This document shows positions 11,773 to 24,400 of a stretch of 64,000 nt of DNA, piece by piece; the stretch's first letter is position 1, and each line of letters opens with the position of its first letter. Both the position numbers and the translations under genes were made by a program. The DNA comes from Fagopyrum homotropicum (Eukaryota > Streptophyta > Magnoliopsida > Caryophyllales > Polygonaceae), in the NCBI GenBank assembly GCA_033239125.1, contig BSWB01000001.1, positions 9,436,501-9,500,500 of the forward strand, given 5' to 3'. The notes below the pieces were generated by a model. That model saw only the letters and a list, made by a program, of their open reading frames with translations. It was not told the origin of the DNA and searched no databases.

Positions 11773-12556
11773 AATATTTTGATGTGGAATGTCTTCAGAG
11801 CTAGAAAAAGTGGTTTTCGACGTGCTACAAAGCACATCTGTAAACAACAAAACATAGACTGTTTAATTATCCATTTTCGAGCCTCGAGTCTCAGGAGATA
11901 GAGCTAAGAATATATGTGAGAGACTTAACTTCACAGGCTGCGTTAGAATGGAGGCACAGGGCTTCGGAGGAGGTATTTGGCTTTTATGGAAATCATAGGA
12001 GGTGAAGCTCACTGTCATAGAGATGAACAACGGTTTAATACACGCACTCATTGGCGATGGTCCTTAGATGTATCATATCCTTTGTGTGTATGCCCCTCCT
12101 ACTGCTGCAAGAAGGAAAGGCTTTTGGGAAGAGATAGACAAGTGCCTAGATCATGTCAATGCACCTTTACTCCTAGGAGGTGACTTCAACTGCATCTTAT
12201 CAACTCAGGAGGTCAGTGGAGGTACAGGTAGACTCCATCAAGATGCTCCCACCTTTGACAGTTTTATTAGGAAACATGGCTTGATCGACATGGGGTATAC
12301 TAGCCCGGTTCATACGTGGGACAATGGTCACGCTCATCCTTATAGAATGGGCAAAAGATTGGATAGAGTCTTCGTCAACCAGGAAGCTCGAATGAAATGA
12401 GAAGACGCCTCGGTAAGGCACCTTGCGAGATTCTTGTTCGACCATTCTCCCCTTCTAATTCAACTCAACCCGCCAGTAAAAACTAATTCTAAAAGGAGAC
12501 CTTTCGGGCTAGAAATGGCTTGGATGTCTCATGATGATTTCATGCCCCTGGTCAAG
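11773..12556 (+). pseudogene. LINE-A ORF2 endonuclease domain
   Basis: It starts with MWNVFRARKSGFRRA, the usual plant L1 ORF2 start 'WN.RG....R'. It continues with VRMEAQGFGGGIWLLW and CVYAPPTAARRKGFW, then the endonuclease core LLLGGDFNCIL, with the conserved GDFN, and MGKRLDRVFVN, with the conserved RLDR. The end reads LFDHSPLL, the final 'SDH.P' motif with phenylalanine in place of serine. Several frameshifts and a TGA near 12398 break it. The domain nicks target DNA for reverse transcription. Copia-3 is inserted at 12562. Confidence 0.8.
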
Positions 12557-12561
12557 GAATG

Positions 12562-12730
12562 TATGGATAGAATATACACATTCATATAATAAGAGGACAC
12601 ATATATAAATAAGTACAATTAGAAGGTGGTTTGTTAGAATAAACTACCCTAGAATGTAACAGAATTCGGTTATGTGCAATACACACAGTTCATTTTCATC
12701 TCTCTTTACTCTCTCTTCTTTACCTTCAAA
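12562..12730 (+). repeat. Copia-3 5' LTR with TATA deletion
   Basis: Compared with its 3' partner it lacks 14 bp, ACGGGTATATATAC, between 12647 and 12648, which removes the TATA palindrome. The lost segment is bounded by short AC/TAC repeats. The LTR ends CTTCAAA directly before the primer site. Confidence 0.88.
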
Positions 12731-12742
12731 TGGTATCAGAGC
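12731..12742 (+). other. Copia-3 primer binding site (tRNA-iMet)
   Basis: TGGTATCAGAGC abuts the LTR end with no spacer, the same arrangement as in Copia-2. Confidence 0.9.
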
Positions 12743-12800
12743 AATGAAGGTTTTGCTGTAAAATCCATTCTTCCACACACAATTTTACAATCGATAGTCC

Positions 12801-13842
12801 ATGGATGCTAGTAGCGGTGTTCAGGATACAAATCCTAACTTGGATCATTCAGATCCTATACCTAATGTTCAAACTGGAGCTAATTCAAGAGTTGGTCTTT
12901 CATCTGGAATCGAACGAATTCTTCCAGGAAATTCTGTCGATCCACTTTATCTCGCGCCATCAGACAATCCTGGTATGCAATTGATGTCCACATTATTTGA
13001 TAGATCAAAATTTTCTTCCTGGAAACGAGGTATTCATATGACGGTTGGAGCGAAATTGAAGCTTGGCTTCATCAATGGTTCGTGTATCAAAGACAAGGAT
13101 GATATGGAAAAGGCTGCTCGTTGGATTAGAGCAGACTATATGATACGCTGCTGGCTTATTCATTCCATGAAACGCGAGATAGCTGAGCAATTTGCTTATG
13201 TTGAATCTGCCAAAGAGTTGTGGGATGAGATTTTGGAACGATATCAGGTATCGAATACTCCACTGATTTATCAAATTCATAAGAATCTTTCTTCTATGAA
13301 TCAAGATAATGCTTCAGTTTCGGTTTACTATGGCAAACTTAAGAAGCTTTGGGATGAATTGCAAGCTCGTGATGCTTTACCAGTATGTTATTGAATTGCG
13401 CTGGTATTGTTCACTGTAAATGTGAAATACTTAAAAACCTTGCAGAACGAGAGGCTAAGACACGATTGATTCAGTTTTTAATGGGATTAAGTGATCAGTA
13501 TGATCATGTTAGATCTACCATTTTATCTCTTGAGGTTTTGCCTTCTTTGAGTCGCGCTTTTCACATGATATTACAAGTTGAAAAGCAACGAGAGATAACT
13601 TCTACTTTTTCTATCCATCATGAGGCACTAGCTGCTGATAGGCAAGTTCCTCATCGACAAGAAGGAGGTAGTAGACAGGATTTTCGCAAAGATAAATGGG
13701 ACAAAAAATGTGATCACTGCAAAGAAAAGGGACATTTGAAGGAAAGTTGTTTCAAGTTATATGGCTTTCCTGACTGTATAAAGGTTCAAAGAATCTGTCT
13801 ACTAATAGATCTCAAAATCTATCTCGCAATTCTACTCAACAT
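12801..13842 (+). pseudogene. Copia-3 gag
   Basis: The start ATG is at 12801 (MDASSGVQD), collinear with Copia-2 gag and keeping the tryptophan codon that Copia-2 has lost. The first break is an indel near 13390, where Copia-2 reads CCCAG and this copy stops after LPVCY. The frame resumes near 13397 and keeps a CCHC knuckle, CDHCKEKGHLKESC. A one-base loss near 13776 in the DWYKG segment shifts the frame again before protease. The three frames together cover the normal length. Confidence 0.85.
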
Positions 13843-15652
13843 GTGGCTGCTAATGCTTCTTCTAGTCCACTTCTGCATACTCCTTTGGATGATCCGATGT
13901 CTAAAACAGTTGATTTCAACACTGTTTCCTTGGTCTTTCAAGAAATGCTTCGATTGTTAAACAACAAATCAGGCCATAATGATGCTTCTGGATCTGTCAA
14001 CTTTGCAGGTACTACACATTACTTTATAGCCACTGCTGCATCTCCTCCATATATATGGATTATTGATTCTGGCGCCACTGATCATATTTGTTATTGCGCC
14101 GAGTTATTTTCCAATATGACTATACTGACTAAACCAATTCAGATTGGTTTACCTGATGGCTCTTTGAAGACTGTTACACATGCAGGATCTGTCTCAGTCT
14201 CTCCCACTTTGACATTACAGAATGTTCTGTTTATGCCAGGATTTAACCATAATCTCATTTATGTCCATCGTCTTATTACTCAGTCTTCTTACACAGCAAA
14301 GTTTAATTCTGAAACTTGCTTATTTCAGGACCCTACTACTGAGATAGTCATAGCCACTGGTTATCTTGATGGAGGCTTATACAAACTTGCTAGTCACTGC
14401 CATTCTCCAATTTCTAATAATGTAGTAGGTTGTAATGTTGTTGACAAACCTTCACTGCATGTTTTTCATGCTAGACTTGGTCATTCTTCTTTACCTAAGC
14501 TACAACACATTTCTGAATGTCCATCTTCTTCAATCACATCATTGAATTGTGATATATGTACTCTAGCTAAACAACACAAATTACCTTTTGCACGAAGTAC
14601 TTCTTATGCTTCTCATGCATTTGCTTTGTTACATGTGGATATATGGGGCCCTTATCACACTAAATCTATTTGTGGTGCAAGATATTTTCTCCTTATCCTG
14701 GATGATTTCACGAGATATACATGGACTTTTCTTATGGGAGATAAGATGCAGGTATTCAGAATTGTTTCTGGCTTTCTGACTTATGTGAAGACTCAGTTTA
14801 ATGTTGTGGTGAAAATATTTTGTTCTGATAATGGTTCTGAGTTTCTTCAGCATTCTTTGCAAGAGCTTTTCATGACTCATGGGATTCTTCATCATAAATC
14901 ATGTTCTTACACTCCTCAACAGAATGGTCGAGTTGAGAGAAAACATCGCCATCTATCATCCACTGCTCGTGCCATTCGATTACATGGTAATTTACCATTG
15001 AAATTTTGGGGCGAATGCATTCTTTCAGCAACTTACTTGATCAATCTCATGCCATCTTCTATCCTTCATTGGAGAATTCCCTTTGAAGTGTTGCATCAGA
15101 AACCGGTTTCTCATGCTCATCTTCGAGTTATTGGATGTCTTTGTTATTGTTTGCTTCCTTTCAAAGACAAGTTTGAGGCAGTTTCTCGGCTATGTGTGTT
15201 TATTGGCTATTCTCCAGGGCAAAAGGGGTATAAAGTTTATGATTTGGAGAATCATAAATTTTTTGTTACCAGGAATGTCTCTTTCCGGGAGGATATTTTC
15301 CCTTTTCACTCTTCCAACAATACTTCCTTGCCTCTCCCACCTTCTTCATTACCCTTGGTATCTCCTTCCTATGATATACCAACTGATTCTTCTCCTAATT
15401 TATTTACCCCTGTTATGCCTTCCCCTAGTGTGTCACCACCTTCTCCTTCTCCAGTTATTTCTCCTCCTGATCCTCCCTCTTCATCTCCATCTTTTTCTTC
15501 CCCCATGCATCCAGGTTCCATTACTTTCTCCTTCTCCTCCTGTCCCTGTTATATCAACCCGACCACATAGAATCATTCATAAGTCTGCCCATCTCAATGA
15601 TTACAGTTGTTCTTCTAACACATCAACCTCTCCAGTTCTTTCTCAACTCTAC
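13843..15652 (+). pseudogene. Copia-3 pol, 5' part: protease and integrase
   Basis: Protease motif WIIDSGATDHIC, the integrase zinc region (HARLGH...CDIC) and the core motifs DIWGPYH, SDNGSEF and NGRVERKHRH are open for about 575 codons. A frameshift near 15505 lies in the proline-rich linker before RT. The copy of FCSDNG has cysteine where Copia-1 and Copia-2 have arginine. The sequence is then interrupted by the CACTA element at 15656 and resumes at 35194. Confidence 0.85.
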
Positions 15653-15655
15653 AAT

Positions 15656-16010
15656 CACTAGTACAAATAGTGGGGGTAGACCCCGGTTTTTTAATACATG
15701 AGACCCCGGTTGTAGGAGCGGGGTTAACGGAGGCGAGGTAATGGACTTCGGACCTCGGTAAACGTCACCGTGTTATAATTTTCGGACCCCGGTTATTAAA
15801 GTTTAACCGGGGTATAAGTTCAAAAAATACAAAAAACAGTGAAAATTCTCGGACCCCGGTTATCTGTAAAAAAACCGGGGTCTGAGCCTTTTAAAAAAAT
15901 TTTAAAAAAATGTCGGACCACGGTTTAAGCTAATAACCGTGGTCCCATCTCATTTTATTTTAAAAAAAAAAATCTCGGACCACGGTTCAACCGTGGTCCC
16001 ATTTTATTTT
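15656..16010. repeat. CACTA left end with subterminal repeats
   Basis: After the 12-bp terminal repeat come units such as GACCCCGGTT, CGGACCCCGGTT and its inverse AACCGGGGT, then GGACCACGGTT and AACCGTGGTCC. They are often paired as inverted repeats (for example 15853-15883 and 15965-16000). Such arrays are transposase-binding regions in the CACTA superfamily. Confidence 0.85.
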
Positions 16011-17770
16011 TACAAATGTGAAGCTCATAATTAATACAAAAGACCAATGTTGAGGCATGGTTCTGGACATATTTCTACAAAAGTTGCTTGTGAATCAACT
16101 CTAGAGTTAAGGGAGCAGATTCTCCATTTGCGCATGTCAAGGTATTACAAAATCTTCCTTTTAAAAGATTGTTCCAGACACTAGTATGCGGACTCCAAGT
16201 CACTGCTGCATATAATGCAAATTCCAAAGTTAAATCAAGATAAATGTTAGGGATATATATAGCATCATTTCAAAGGAAAATACAACTTTAGCATACGTGT
16301 AATCCAGACTAACTAATCAAAAATATATAGTCTAATAAGACATCCACTCCATAGATGGACCCCCTTGTTGTTTGATGACTTGGCTGTTCAAGTATAGCTT
16401 TTACTTGTATATTTTTCCTTGGTCAATATCTGTTATAGTAATAAACTATCAAAACTCTTGAGAGTTCTCCAATTTATAATTGTATCTATCATTAAAAGAC
16501 GAGAAGTAGCTATTAAATGGGTAATATTTGTAACTTCAACCTCATTGTTAAAGCCACATACTATCACTTATAAAATAATAAATCCCTTATTGTTAACCTA
16601 AATAAAGGTAACTTTAATGGATATACCACAAGGATTTTCAAGCTTTACTATGTTCAATATGACATTTAACTTATATAGCTATAAATAACTTGTTCAATAG
16701 TAAAACCTGTACATGCAACCCAAATATGTATAGAAGAATGCAAAAGTTCGAGCATGCAACCCAATTGTATAGAAGAATGTAAAACCGTACTGAATTATGG
16801 ACAAGTCGTAAGATCACCCGATTGAACGCTCCCCATGACATCTTGTTCAATAGCTATAAATCACTTGTACATGCAACCCAACTGTATAGAAGAATGCAAA
16901 AGATCGAGCATACCTGCAAAGATTGAATGTTAACAAATGAAAAACGGAATTTCAGTGAAGGTCTTGAAGAATCCTTATTAGTGACATTGACATATATTGC
17001 CTCCATAAATCGAAGACCAACGATAAATCAATAATTTACATCACATAAGCATAAAAAATAGTACTTATAAGCACTATTAACCTCAATGTCAGATTCAATA
17101 GAGGATAAACTTGTGCATCTTATCAATTATGTGTGAAAGATATCAGTTCACTATATTTTTTGTAAGCAGAAACCGATCCTCTTATACAGTAAACCTCGAC
17201 TGATTCAGAAGGAGTTAGAATACAAAGTAATAGTTATGACCTAAAGTTTGATATTGTAAAGAAGCTTCCAAGCCTTTAATTAGTCGTCCCTCTCATCTAC
17301 TCCCTGCATTTTATAGTAAGTGTCATTCTAGCCTGGATTTGTTTAAAAGAAAATCATCATCCTAGATTCTAAGGCATCTTTTTCACACATTTATCCTTGT
17401 AATGATTAGTAGATTAGTATAACGTTCTTGCATTTTTCGATGTTAGAGTAGAGCAATATATAAGTGCAATGGTATATATGATAGCTTTCATGTGTAAAAA
17501 TTACTAAGATGACAAATATAATAAATCGAAGGGACTATATGTCGATCAGTCCATTTTTATCAGGGTCGATAGATTACTGTGAGGCGTGAGCTACTCTAGA
17601 CAACCATCAGAAGAGATAGTAAAATTTTGGATATGAGGTAGTAAAATTGTCGTATCGAAAGATATACTACATTTTTTATTCTTCTCTGTTCTGTTATATT
17701 TATTCTTCTATCTCCCTTTGCATCAAGCTTTCTAAACAATTGGAGATCAGGTTGTTAAAGAACATACTTG
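16011..17770. other. CACTA interior without recognised genes
   Basis: This is AT-rich sequence. A short repeated segment, CATGCAACCCAA...TGTATAGAAGAATG, occurs three times between about 16711 and 16896. Near 16080-16135 the minus strand has a short open stretch ending in a stop (LTLELIHKQLL) that could be a captured last exon; I cannot assign it. Confidence 0.5.
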
Positions 17771-17850
17771 TTTCCCATGAGGAAGCGTCCACTTGTCAGG
17801 GTAATTTTGTCCCTGATGCCTAGATCCTTATACCTTTGATCTCTTTCCTG
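17771..17850 (-). pseudogene. Exon-like fragment in CACTA, unassigned
   Basis: The minus strand reads ERDQRYKDLGIRDKI followed by TLTSGRFLMGNK, which looks like real protein. I do not recognise the gene. It lies in the same orientation as the other captured exons, so capture from a host gene is the simplest view. Confidence 0.35.
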
Positions 17851-18221
17851 ATCATGATTAAGTAACATAAATCAAAAGCTTAAAAAAACATTTTCTCAAT
17901 ATTATATTCCTGGACATAACATCTTCTTGTACTTGGATTCAACATCTGATCCAAAACCACTTTCTAAGTCTTCCAAGTGTTGTAAATACAACAAACATGT
18001 CATAATGATAACATAAAGATGTTATTAGGCAATTATAAACTAGGATTCTAACAACACACCTTTTTTGAACCTCTAGACACTACTTTCTCGAGATTATAGT
18101 CCTGGACATAACATATCTTTTCATATAATTTCACATTATATGCCTTCGTTTTAAGGGCGATCAACAATTTGCTAGCTACATTCCACTGTTAAATCACAAA
18201 GAGGTACACAAAATAAGCTTA
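17851..18221. other. CACTA interior, intron-like AT-rich sequence
   Basis: There is no convincing coding sequence. The phrase CCTGGACATAACAT occurs twice (near 17910 and 18090) with similar flanks, a small internal duplication. It may be intron sequence between the captured exon-like pieces on either side. Confidence 0.4.
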
Positions 18222-18349
18222 CCAAACTTCAAAAAAGGAGAGCAACGAACAAGATAGCAGTTGCCGATGAAGCAATCAATTCAGGAGTATCCCATTCAAC
18301 TTTGAGAACAACATCAGGAAACCATTTCCGAACAAAATAACTGCCTACA
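18222..18349 (-). pseudogene. Exon-like fragment in CACTA, possible membrane segment
   Basis: On the minus strand an AG acceptor is followed by SYFVRKWFPDVVLKVEWD and then a hydrophobic stretch ending ILFVALLF. A GT donor-like site (GTAAGC) follows. The frame breaks at a T run near the end. The splice-like borders suggest an exon copied with its introns. I cannot name the gene. Confidence 0.4.
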
Positions 18350-18796
18350 TTATGACATGAGGACAAAATTTAAGACACCCGAGCAGTTCAAAAGCAATCC
18401 TAAATACTTTTCTTCATTCATAATAGGAAAGTGCTACAAATGCCGTTACAAAATCCCAATTAAAATTTTAAGACAAGGAATATAAACTGCATTTAATATT
18501 GTGATACAAAGAAAAGATCAGATAGGCCTCACAAGTTGAAGCCCATTTTCAATGTCATAGACTCAACACCAGTCACAAGTTGAACACTAGACACAAGTTC
18601 AACACCAGTCAAAGTTCACCAACAAACACACATCAATGATATCACAAACACATTCAAATCCATAATCAACCACTATCACACAATTACCAAATATTGAATC
18701 CTAATACCGAAATCCAAAGACATCAAAACATGAATAGGAAAATTAAATAATGAGTTGGGGGACATGAAACCTTCTTCCAAGAGTTGATTTTCCTGC
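18350..18796. other. CACTA interior before the Athila-1 insertion
   Basis: AT-rich sequence with a small cluster of related phrases around ACCAGTCACAAGTTGAACAC (18568-18620). No gene is seen. The TSD ACGTT of Athila-1 is at 18797-18801. Confidence 0.5.
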
Positions 18797-18801
18797 ACGT
18801 T

Positions 18802-20566
18802 TGATAGCATGAATTATAGTCTATATTTTGAGGTTTGTTTGGACGTTTTATCTTCAATAATCTGCATGTTAGCATGTATAATATGTGATTATACTACCAT
18901 TTCATCTACCTTTGCGGGAATCGAGGTCTACACCTAGTTTTGCTGTAATTGCAGGAAAAATGGTACGTTTTGCATCAAAAAGGAGCAAAAGGAGTCATAA
19001 GTCATTTGGAGCTACATTGAAGAGCATAAGGAACCATCCAGGAACCATAGCCATGGATTAAAGATTCACTTTGGACCAGTTTTGAGAGATTTCACATTCA
19101 GTTATGACTCACCTCGGTTGACCAGAGATTCATCTCGACCGAGGTGATCCAGAGACGCCGACTCGACCGAGGCGAACACCTAGGACGCGGCAAGAATATT
19201 TTATTCTTGGCTGAGATCTTTTATCTTTGGAAGGTGATCTTATATTTTTGGGCTTGGCTCCTGGAAGGAAGAAGATCTTATATTTTACCTATTTTTATGG
19301 GAAAAGATCTTTCTAAGATATTTTATCTTTGGAGGGTTATTTTCCTATAAAAAGGGTTGGATTTCCACAAATCAAGAGGCTGCTTACACCGAAAAATCCG
19401 CTATCACTCCCTCTTATCTAGCATACATCGCCGCAGCCATACTCCAGTTGGGAGTTTTGAAGAACCTTTTTGAAGGTTGAAGGAAGATTGAAGATCGTAG
19501 CTTTTATAGCTTTTTGGAGGGTTTTGTAAGATTGTCTTCAATTCCCCTTCCTTGTTGTCTTGTCTTGTTGGATTGTTATCCAAGGAACGCTTGTTGTGAT
19601 ATTTGATTCAGTTATTGAAGTCTTTTTCATTAAATTCTTCTTGTTCAAATATTCACCTTCTTCCCATATATTTAATACTTTCGTAATGATGATGAGTGGC
19701 TAATTTCTTTGTGTGATTCTAGGGTGATTGGCTGAAGGTTGTGGGAAAAATAATGATAGAATAATCTTAGATTCCAGTAGGATCCTGAAAGTTCGAGTCT
19801 TTAACCTTAACCCTAAGCATCTCGCTCAGTCGATGAACATCTCGGCCGGGGTGGAATCTGGCTGACCGAGGTGACTTATCTGATCCTAAACTAAGAGTTA
19901 AGTGTTAGAGTTTGCCAAATCCTATTCTTATTATACCTTTCCTGGTTCAAAGCAAGCTTAGGATGAGACTTACCCGGTAATTCCTTAGTTTGTGTACCAA
20001 CGATCATAAGTGTAGGTAATAAAGGTTTATCCTTTATTGGGGTTTGAGTGTGCTTCCATCCCATCTTTGTGAGTTAGCCTGAGACTTACCCGGTAAAGGT
20101 TGATTCTATTCCCTTAGATGGTGTGTTAGTTCGAGGTAATAGCTCTTTATCTTAATTCCTTGAGACTTACCCGGTAATAGGAGTTACGATTTTGGATTAG
20201 TGAGTAGTGAGACTTACCCGGTGATCTACTCCACTTTAGTAACACCTTCCCCTTGCAAAAATCTCAGCTTTGTCCGCTTATCTTTAGATCTTGAGTTGGA
20301 ACCACAACTAGATGCTTTAATCCCTAGAATTGCATGTTTGCTTATTTGACTTCTTATTCATCTTTGATTGTGTTAATTGCTCTTTATGGTTAGTCCTCAC
20401 GAAGCTTACCGTTATTGACTTTGTTTCACCGAATCCCTGTGATCGACCCCTGAAATTTCTTGCTTTTTACTACGATTGACCCGTACACTGCGGTTTCGCA
20501 TCCTTGTTTTAAGCTTAAGTCTAGGGTTATAAATTTAAAGCTTGCACACACCGTTTAGAGCGAACA
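18802..20566 (+). repeat. Athila-1 5' LTR
   Basis: This 1765-bp LTR runs TGATAGCATG...GAGCGAACA. It carries four GAGACTTACCCGGTRA motifs (19965, 20081, 20162, 20209) and several CTCGACCGAGGT-type dyads near 19110-19175 and 19829-19880. A TATA-like CTATAAAAAGG at about 19345 precedes the likely transcript start. Confidence 0.93.
19965..20224 (+). promoter_or_regulatory. Four-copy GAGACTTACCCGGTRA motif cluster
   Basis: Copies are at 19965-19980, 20081-20096, 20162-20177 and 20209-20224. The core TTACCCGGTAA is a near-palindrome. The same motif appears four times in the LTRs of Athila-2 and of the more distant LARD-1, which suggests selection. It is repeated in the 3' LTR. The function is unknown. 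Confidence 0.6.
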
Positions 20567-20572
20567 AGTTTT

Positions 20573-20590
20573 TGGCGCCGTTGCCGGGGA
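20573..20590 (+). other. Athila-1 primer binding site (tRNA-Asp)
   Basis: TGGCGCCGTTGCCGGGGA lies 6 bp inside the 5' LTR. It is the standard tRNA-Asp primer site of Athila/Tat-type elements. Confidence 0.88.
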
Positions 20591-20659
20591 TTTGGTCTAG
20601 ACCGAGCCGGTACGGTTTGCTCTTGGGGCGCTTGCCCCCGTGTCATCTAACCACTCTAC

Positions 20660-21460
20660 TTGAGTGACTTTTGCAGGTTCTTTCTTAGGTATATGCGAAG
20701 AACCCACACTGGGAAGGAAATCGTTCCTTACGATCCCGAACCAGAAAAGACATACAAGCGACGCTTAAGAGAAGCGAAGATGGCCCAACAAGACGACCGC
20801 GATCTTGCGGCCGAATTGAAAGAGACGCTAGAGCTGCTACGTCTCAGCAAAGAAGAACTAATGCAAGAGAAAGAAGAGAATCGCACCAGGACTGCAGCAA
20901 TCGAAGCGGAGATAGCAGTCATACGGGACCAGATTCTACTTCGACCAAGGGAAGATCCTCCTGTTGATCCTCGACCGATGCAGGATCCAATAGCTGACCC
21001 TCGACCGAGGCAGGCTCCAGTACCTGACGCCCCGGCCGATGTACCTCCACCTCGGAGGCCAGTCCGAGATGTTCTTCTTGCAGGAATCCCACAAACCCTA
21101 GGTCAAAGGATGGACCCTAATCAACAACTGAGGCGTCCAGGAGTGAACCTAGGAGATCCAGCGGATCATGACTACGAACTTCGACCGCAAGTTCTATCCA
21201 TGATTCGTCAATGCCAATTCGGAGGGCTAGAGAAGGAGTCGCCACATCAACATCTTCAAAACTACGAGATCTTGATGGAAACCTTGCGACCTTCCAGAAT
21301 TGAAAATAACAACTACAAGCTAAGACCTTTTTACTTTTCTTTAAAAGATAGAGCTCTTACTTGGTATCAATCTCTTCCTCCAGGAAAAATTAGCACATGG
21401 GAGGAGATGACTACGGAATTCTTGACCAAATTCTTCCCCCCTCAAAGACCGCTGAAATGA
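20660..21460 (+). pseudogene. Athila-1 gag, N-terminal part
   Basis: It starts MSDFCRFFLRYMRRTHTGK; the second methionine (20693) is also possible. A charged coiled-coil segment (LELLRLSKEELMQEKEEN) is followed by proline/aspartate repeats encoded by CTCGACCGAGG-type DNA, then the retrotransposon gag core (FSLKDRALTWYQSLPPG). The frame ends at 21460 because one T is missing in the FFPPS segment compared with Athila-2. The remainder continues in another frame from about 21430. Confidence 0.88.
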
Positions 21461-24400
21461 GAGAGAAGATCAATGCTTTCATTATGAAGGACAAGGAGAG
21501 CTTGTCCAAGTCATGGGAGCGGTTCAAGGACATCCTTTTGGATTGCCCACATCATGGGATTCCAAAGATCGAGTTTTTGGAGATCTACTTCAAAGGACTG
21601 GACGGAAGCACCCAGTTCAATCTCCAACTACTCTCCGCGGGTACCTTCACGGACATGGCGATTGATGAGGCTTGGGACTTCATTGAGAAGCAAGCCTTGC
21701 ACATGGAGAAATACACCCACCAAGGAGCTGAAGGTGGAATTAATAGAGTCCACTTTCAAGAGACTCAATCCAACAACAATCAACTCACGTCTTTGAAGAA
21801 TGACGTGAAGCAATTGAAGGAACTCTTGGTTGCTCAAACCAAGAAGGAAGAGCAAGGACAAAGGAACAACAACAACAACAACGGGTACCGTAACAACAAC
21901 AACGGTCCCCGAAACAACAACTACAACAACAACAACAATAGAGGGTCCAACAACAACAATTGGAGGACGAACAATCAAAACAACCAGAATCCTGGTAACA
22001 ATTATTCTAACTCCAACTCTAATAATTCCTCTAACCCTTTCCTCTCTTCTCCTTCTTCTTCTTCTTCTACTCCATTAAAGAGCCAAGGGCAAGGATCAAG
22101 TTCGTCTCAGCCAGAAAAGAAAGACGCAGTTCTGGAGGCTATCTTGATCAAGCTTAGCGCTATGGAGAATTCTATGACTTCATTTTCGAGGGCCCAAAAG
22201 TCCTTCGAACAACAACTTGCAAGTAGGGCGAATGAAGCGCCAAGAGATCCAGGGAAGCTTCCAGCAAAGACGGAAAGCAACCCTAAGGGCCAGTGCATGG
22301 CCATAACGATGAGGAGTGGACTTAAAACTGCAGATCCAGTACCTCGTTCGACGCAGACCACCTCGGTCCAGATTCAGTCGAAGAACACCTCGACCGAGAT
22401 GCCAACCGAGGCGGAGCAACAGAAAGCAGGAGGGACGACTGAAACTTATATTCCACCTCCTGCATACAAACCACCACTTCCATTCCCTCAGTCCAGAGCC
22501 AGAGCACATCTAGACAAGCACTTTGGTAAGTTCCTTGACTTGATGAACAAGCTGCATATTAACATTCCTTTTCTTGATGCTATTCTAGGAGTGCCCGCCT
22601 ATGGGAAATTCTTAAAGGAGATCCTATCAAGGAAAAGGAAATTGGAAGACTTTGGCGAAGTTAGGATGACATCTAAATCCTCGGAGCTTATTAAGATCAT
22701 GAAGGAGAAGATGCCACCTAAGTTGAGAGATCCCGGCTCATTTAGCATTCCCATTCAAGTTGGGGACGTCACTTGTGAAGCCCTTTGTGATCTAGGAGCC
22801 AGCGTGAGCATCATTCCGCTAGAGCTATGTACGAAGATCGGACTTGGAGAGCCCAAGCCGGTCAAGATTCGACTTTATATGGCGGACCGCTCCATTACCC
22901 ATCCCGTGGGCATCTTGGAGGACGTTCCGGTCAAGTTAGGTAATTTCTATCTACCTATAGATTTTGTCGTGCTTGACATTCCCGCAGATTATCCTGTCCC
23001 TATTATTCTCGGGAGGCCATTTCTAGCAACTTCGGGTTGCAATGTGGATTGCAAAAACGCCAAGTTGAAATTCAACATTGGTGGCGATGAGGTGGAGTTC
23101 GCGCTACTTGCAGCGATGAAAGGGGAGCGGCTAACTGATGATATCTTCAACATCTACGATGAAGAAGAATCAAGAGAATTGGTGAGCTCTATCCTTATTA
23201 ACGATCCACTCAAAAGAGTTCTAAGTTTTAGTTTAATAGAGGAAGGTATAGATGCTTCTTGTGATGCAGATATACGGAGCTTGAAGGCACTGGAAGAAGA
23301 TCCAGGGGCTAAAACTGAGAAGCTAACCCAGGAGACGAAGATCTCCAGTTTCGGTTCCAGTTGCAGTACCTCGACCGAGGCACTTCCTGGACTGAGCGAG
23401 GCGACTGAAGAACATCTCGGTCAACGCCTCTTCACCTCGACCGAGGTCGATGGCGAGACGACTTCAACTGAGACTTCCGAAAGTCCAGTTTCTGAATCCA
23501 CTCCACTGGAAGGAGGAAGCAAGGATCCCCCTCAGAAGACACCCCCAGTTGTGGAGCTTAAACAACTCCCTAGTCACTTGAGGTATGTCTTTCTTGGGTC
23601 GGATTCCACTTATCCCGTTATTGTTAGTGCTTCCCTTTCCGAATCAGAATTGTCTAAGTTAATGCATGTCCTGAGAAAGCATCGAAAGGCTATAGGTTAC
23701 ACCACGGACGATCTTATTGGCATTAAGCCTTCTTTCTGCATGCATAGAATTCTAATGGAAGATAATCATAAGACTTCACGGGAACCTCAAAGACGGTTAA
23801 ATCCGATCATGAAAGAGGTTGTGAAGAAGGAAGTTCTTAAGTTGTTGGATGCAGGTATTATTTATCCTATCTCGGACAGCAAGTGGGTTAGCCCGGTGCA
23901 TGTCGTTTCGAAGAAAGGAGGGATGACCGTTGTGACAAATAAGAACAACGAGTTGATCCCAACTAGGACCGTTACGGGCTGGAGGGTTTGCATCGATTAC
24001 AGGAAGTTGAACACGGCCACACGGAAGGACCATTTTCCACTTCCCTTCATCGATCAAATGCTCGAGCGGTTGGCCCAGCATTCACACTTTTGTTACTTGG
24101 ACGGCTATAGTGGATTCTTCTAGATTCCTATCCATCCGGATGATCAGGAGAAGACCACTTTCACTTGTCCATGGGGGACATTTACCTATAGGAGGATGCC
24201 ATTTGGATTGTGCAATGCACCCGCTACCTTCCAGCGATGCATGTTGGTAATCTTTTCCGAGTACATAGAGGAGATCATGGAGGTATTCATGGATGATTTT
24301 TCTGTATATGGTTCCTCTTTTGATGATTGCCTATCTAACCTTTCTCTAGTGCTTAAAAGATGTGAAGACACTAACCTTGTTCTGAATTGGGAAAAATGTC

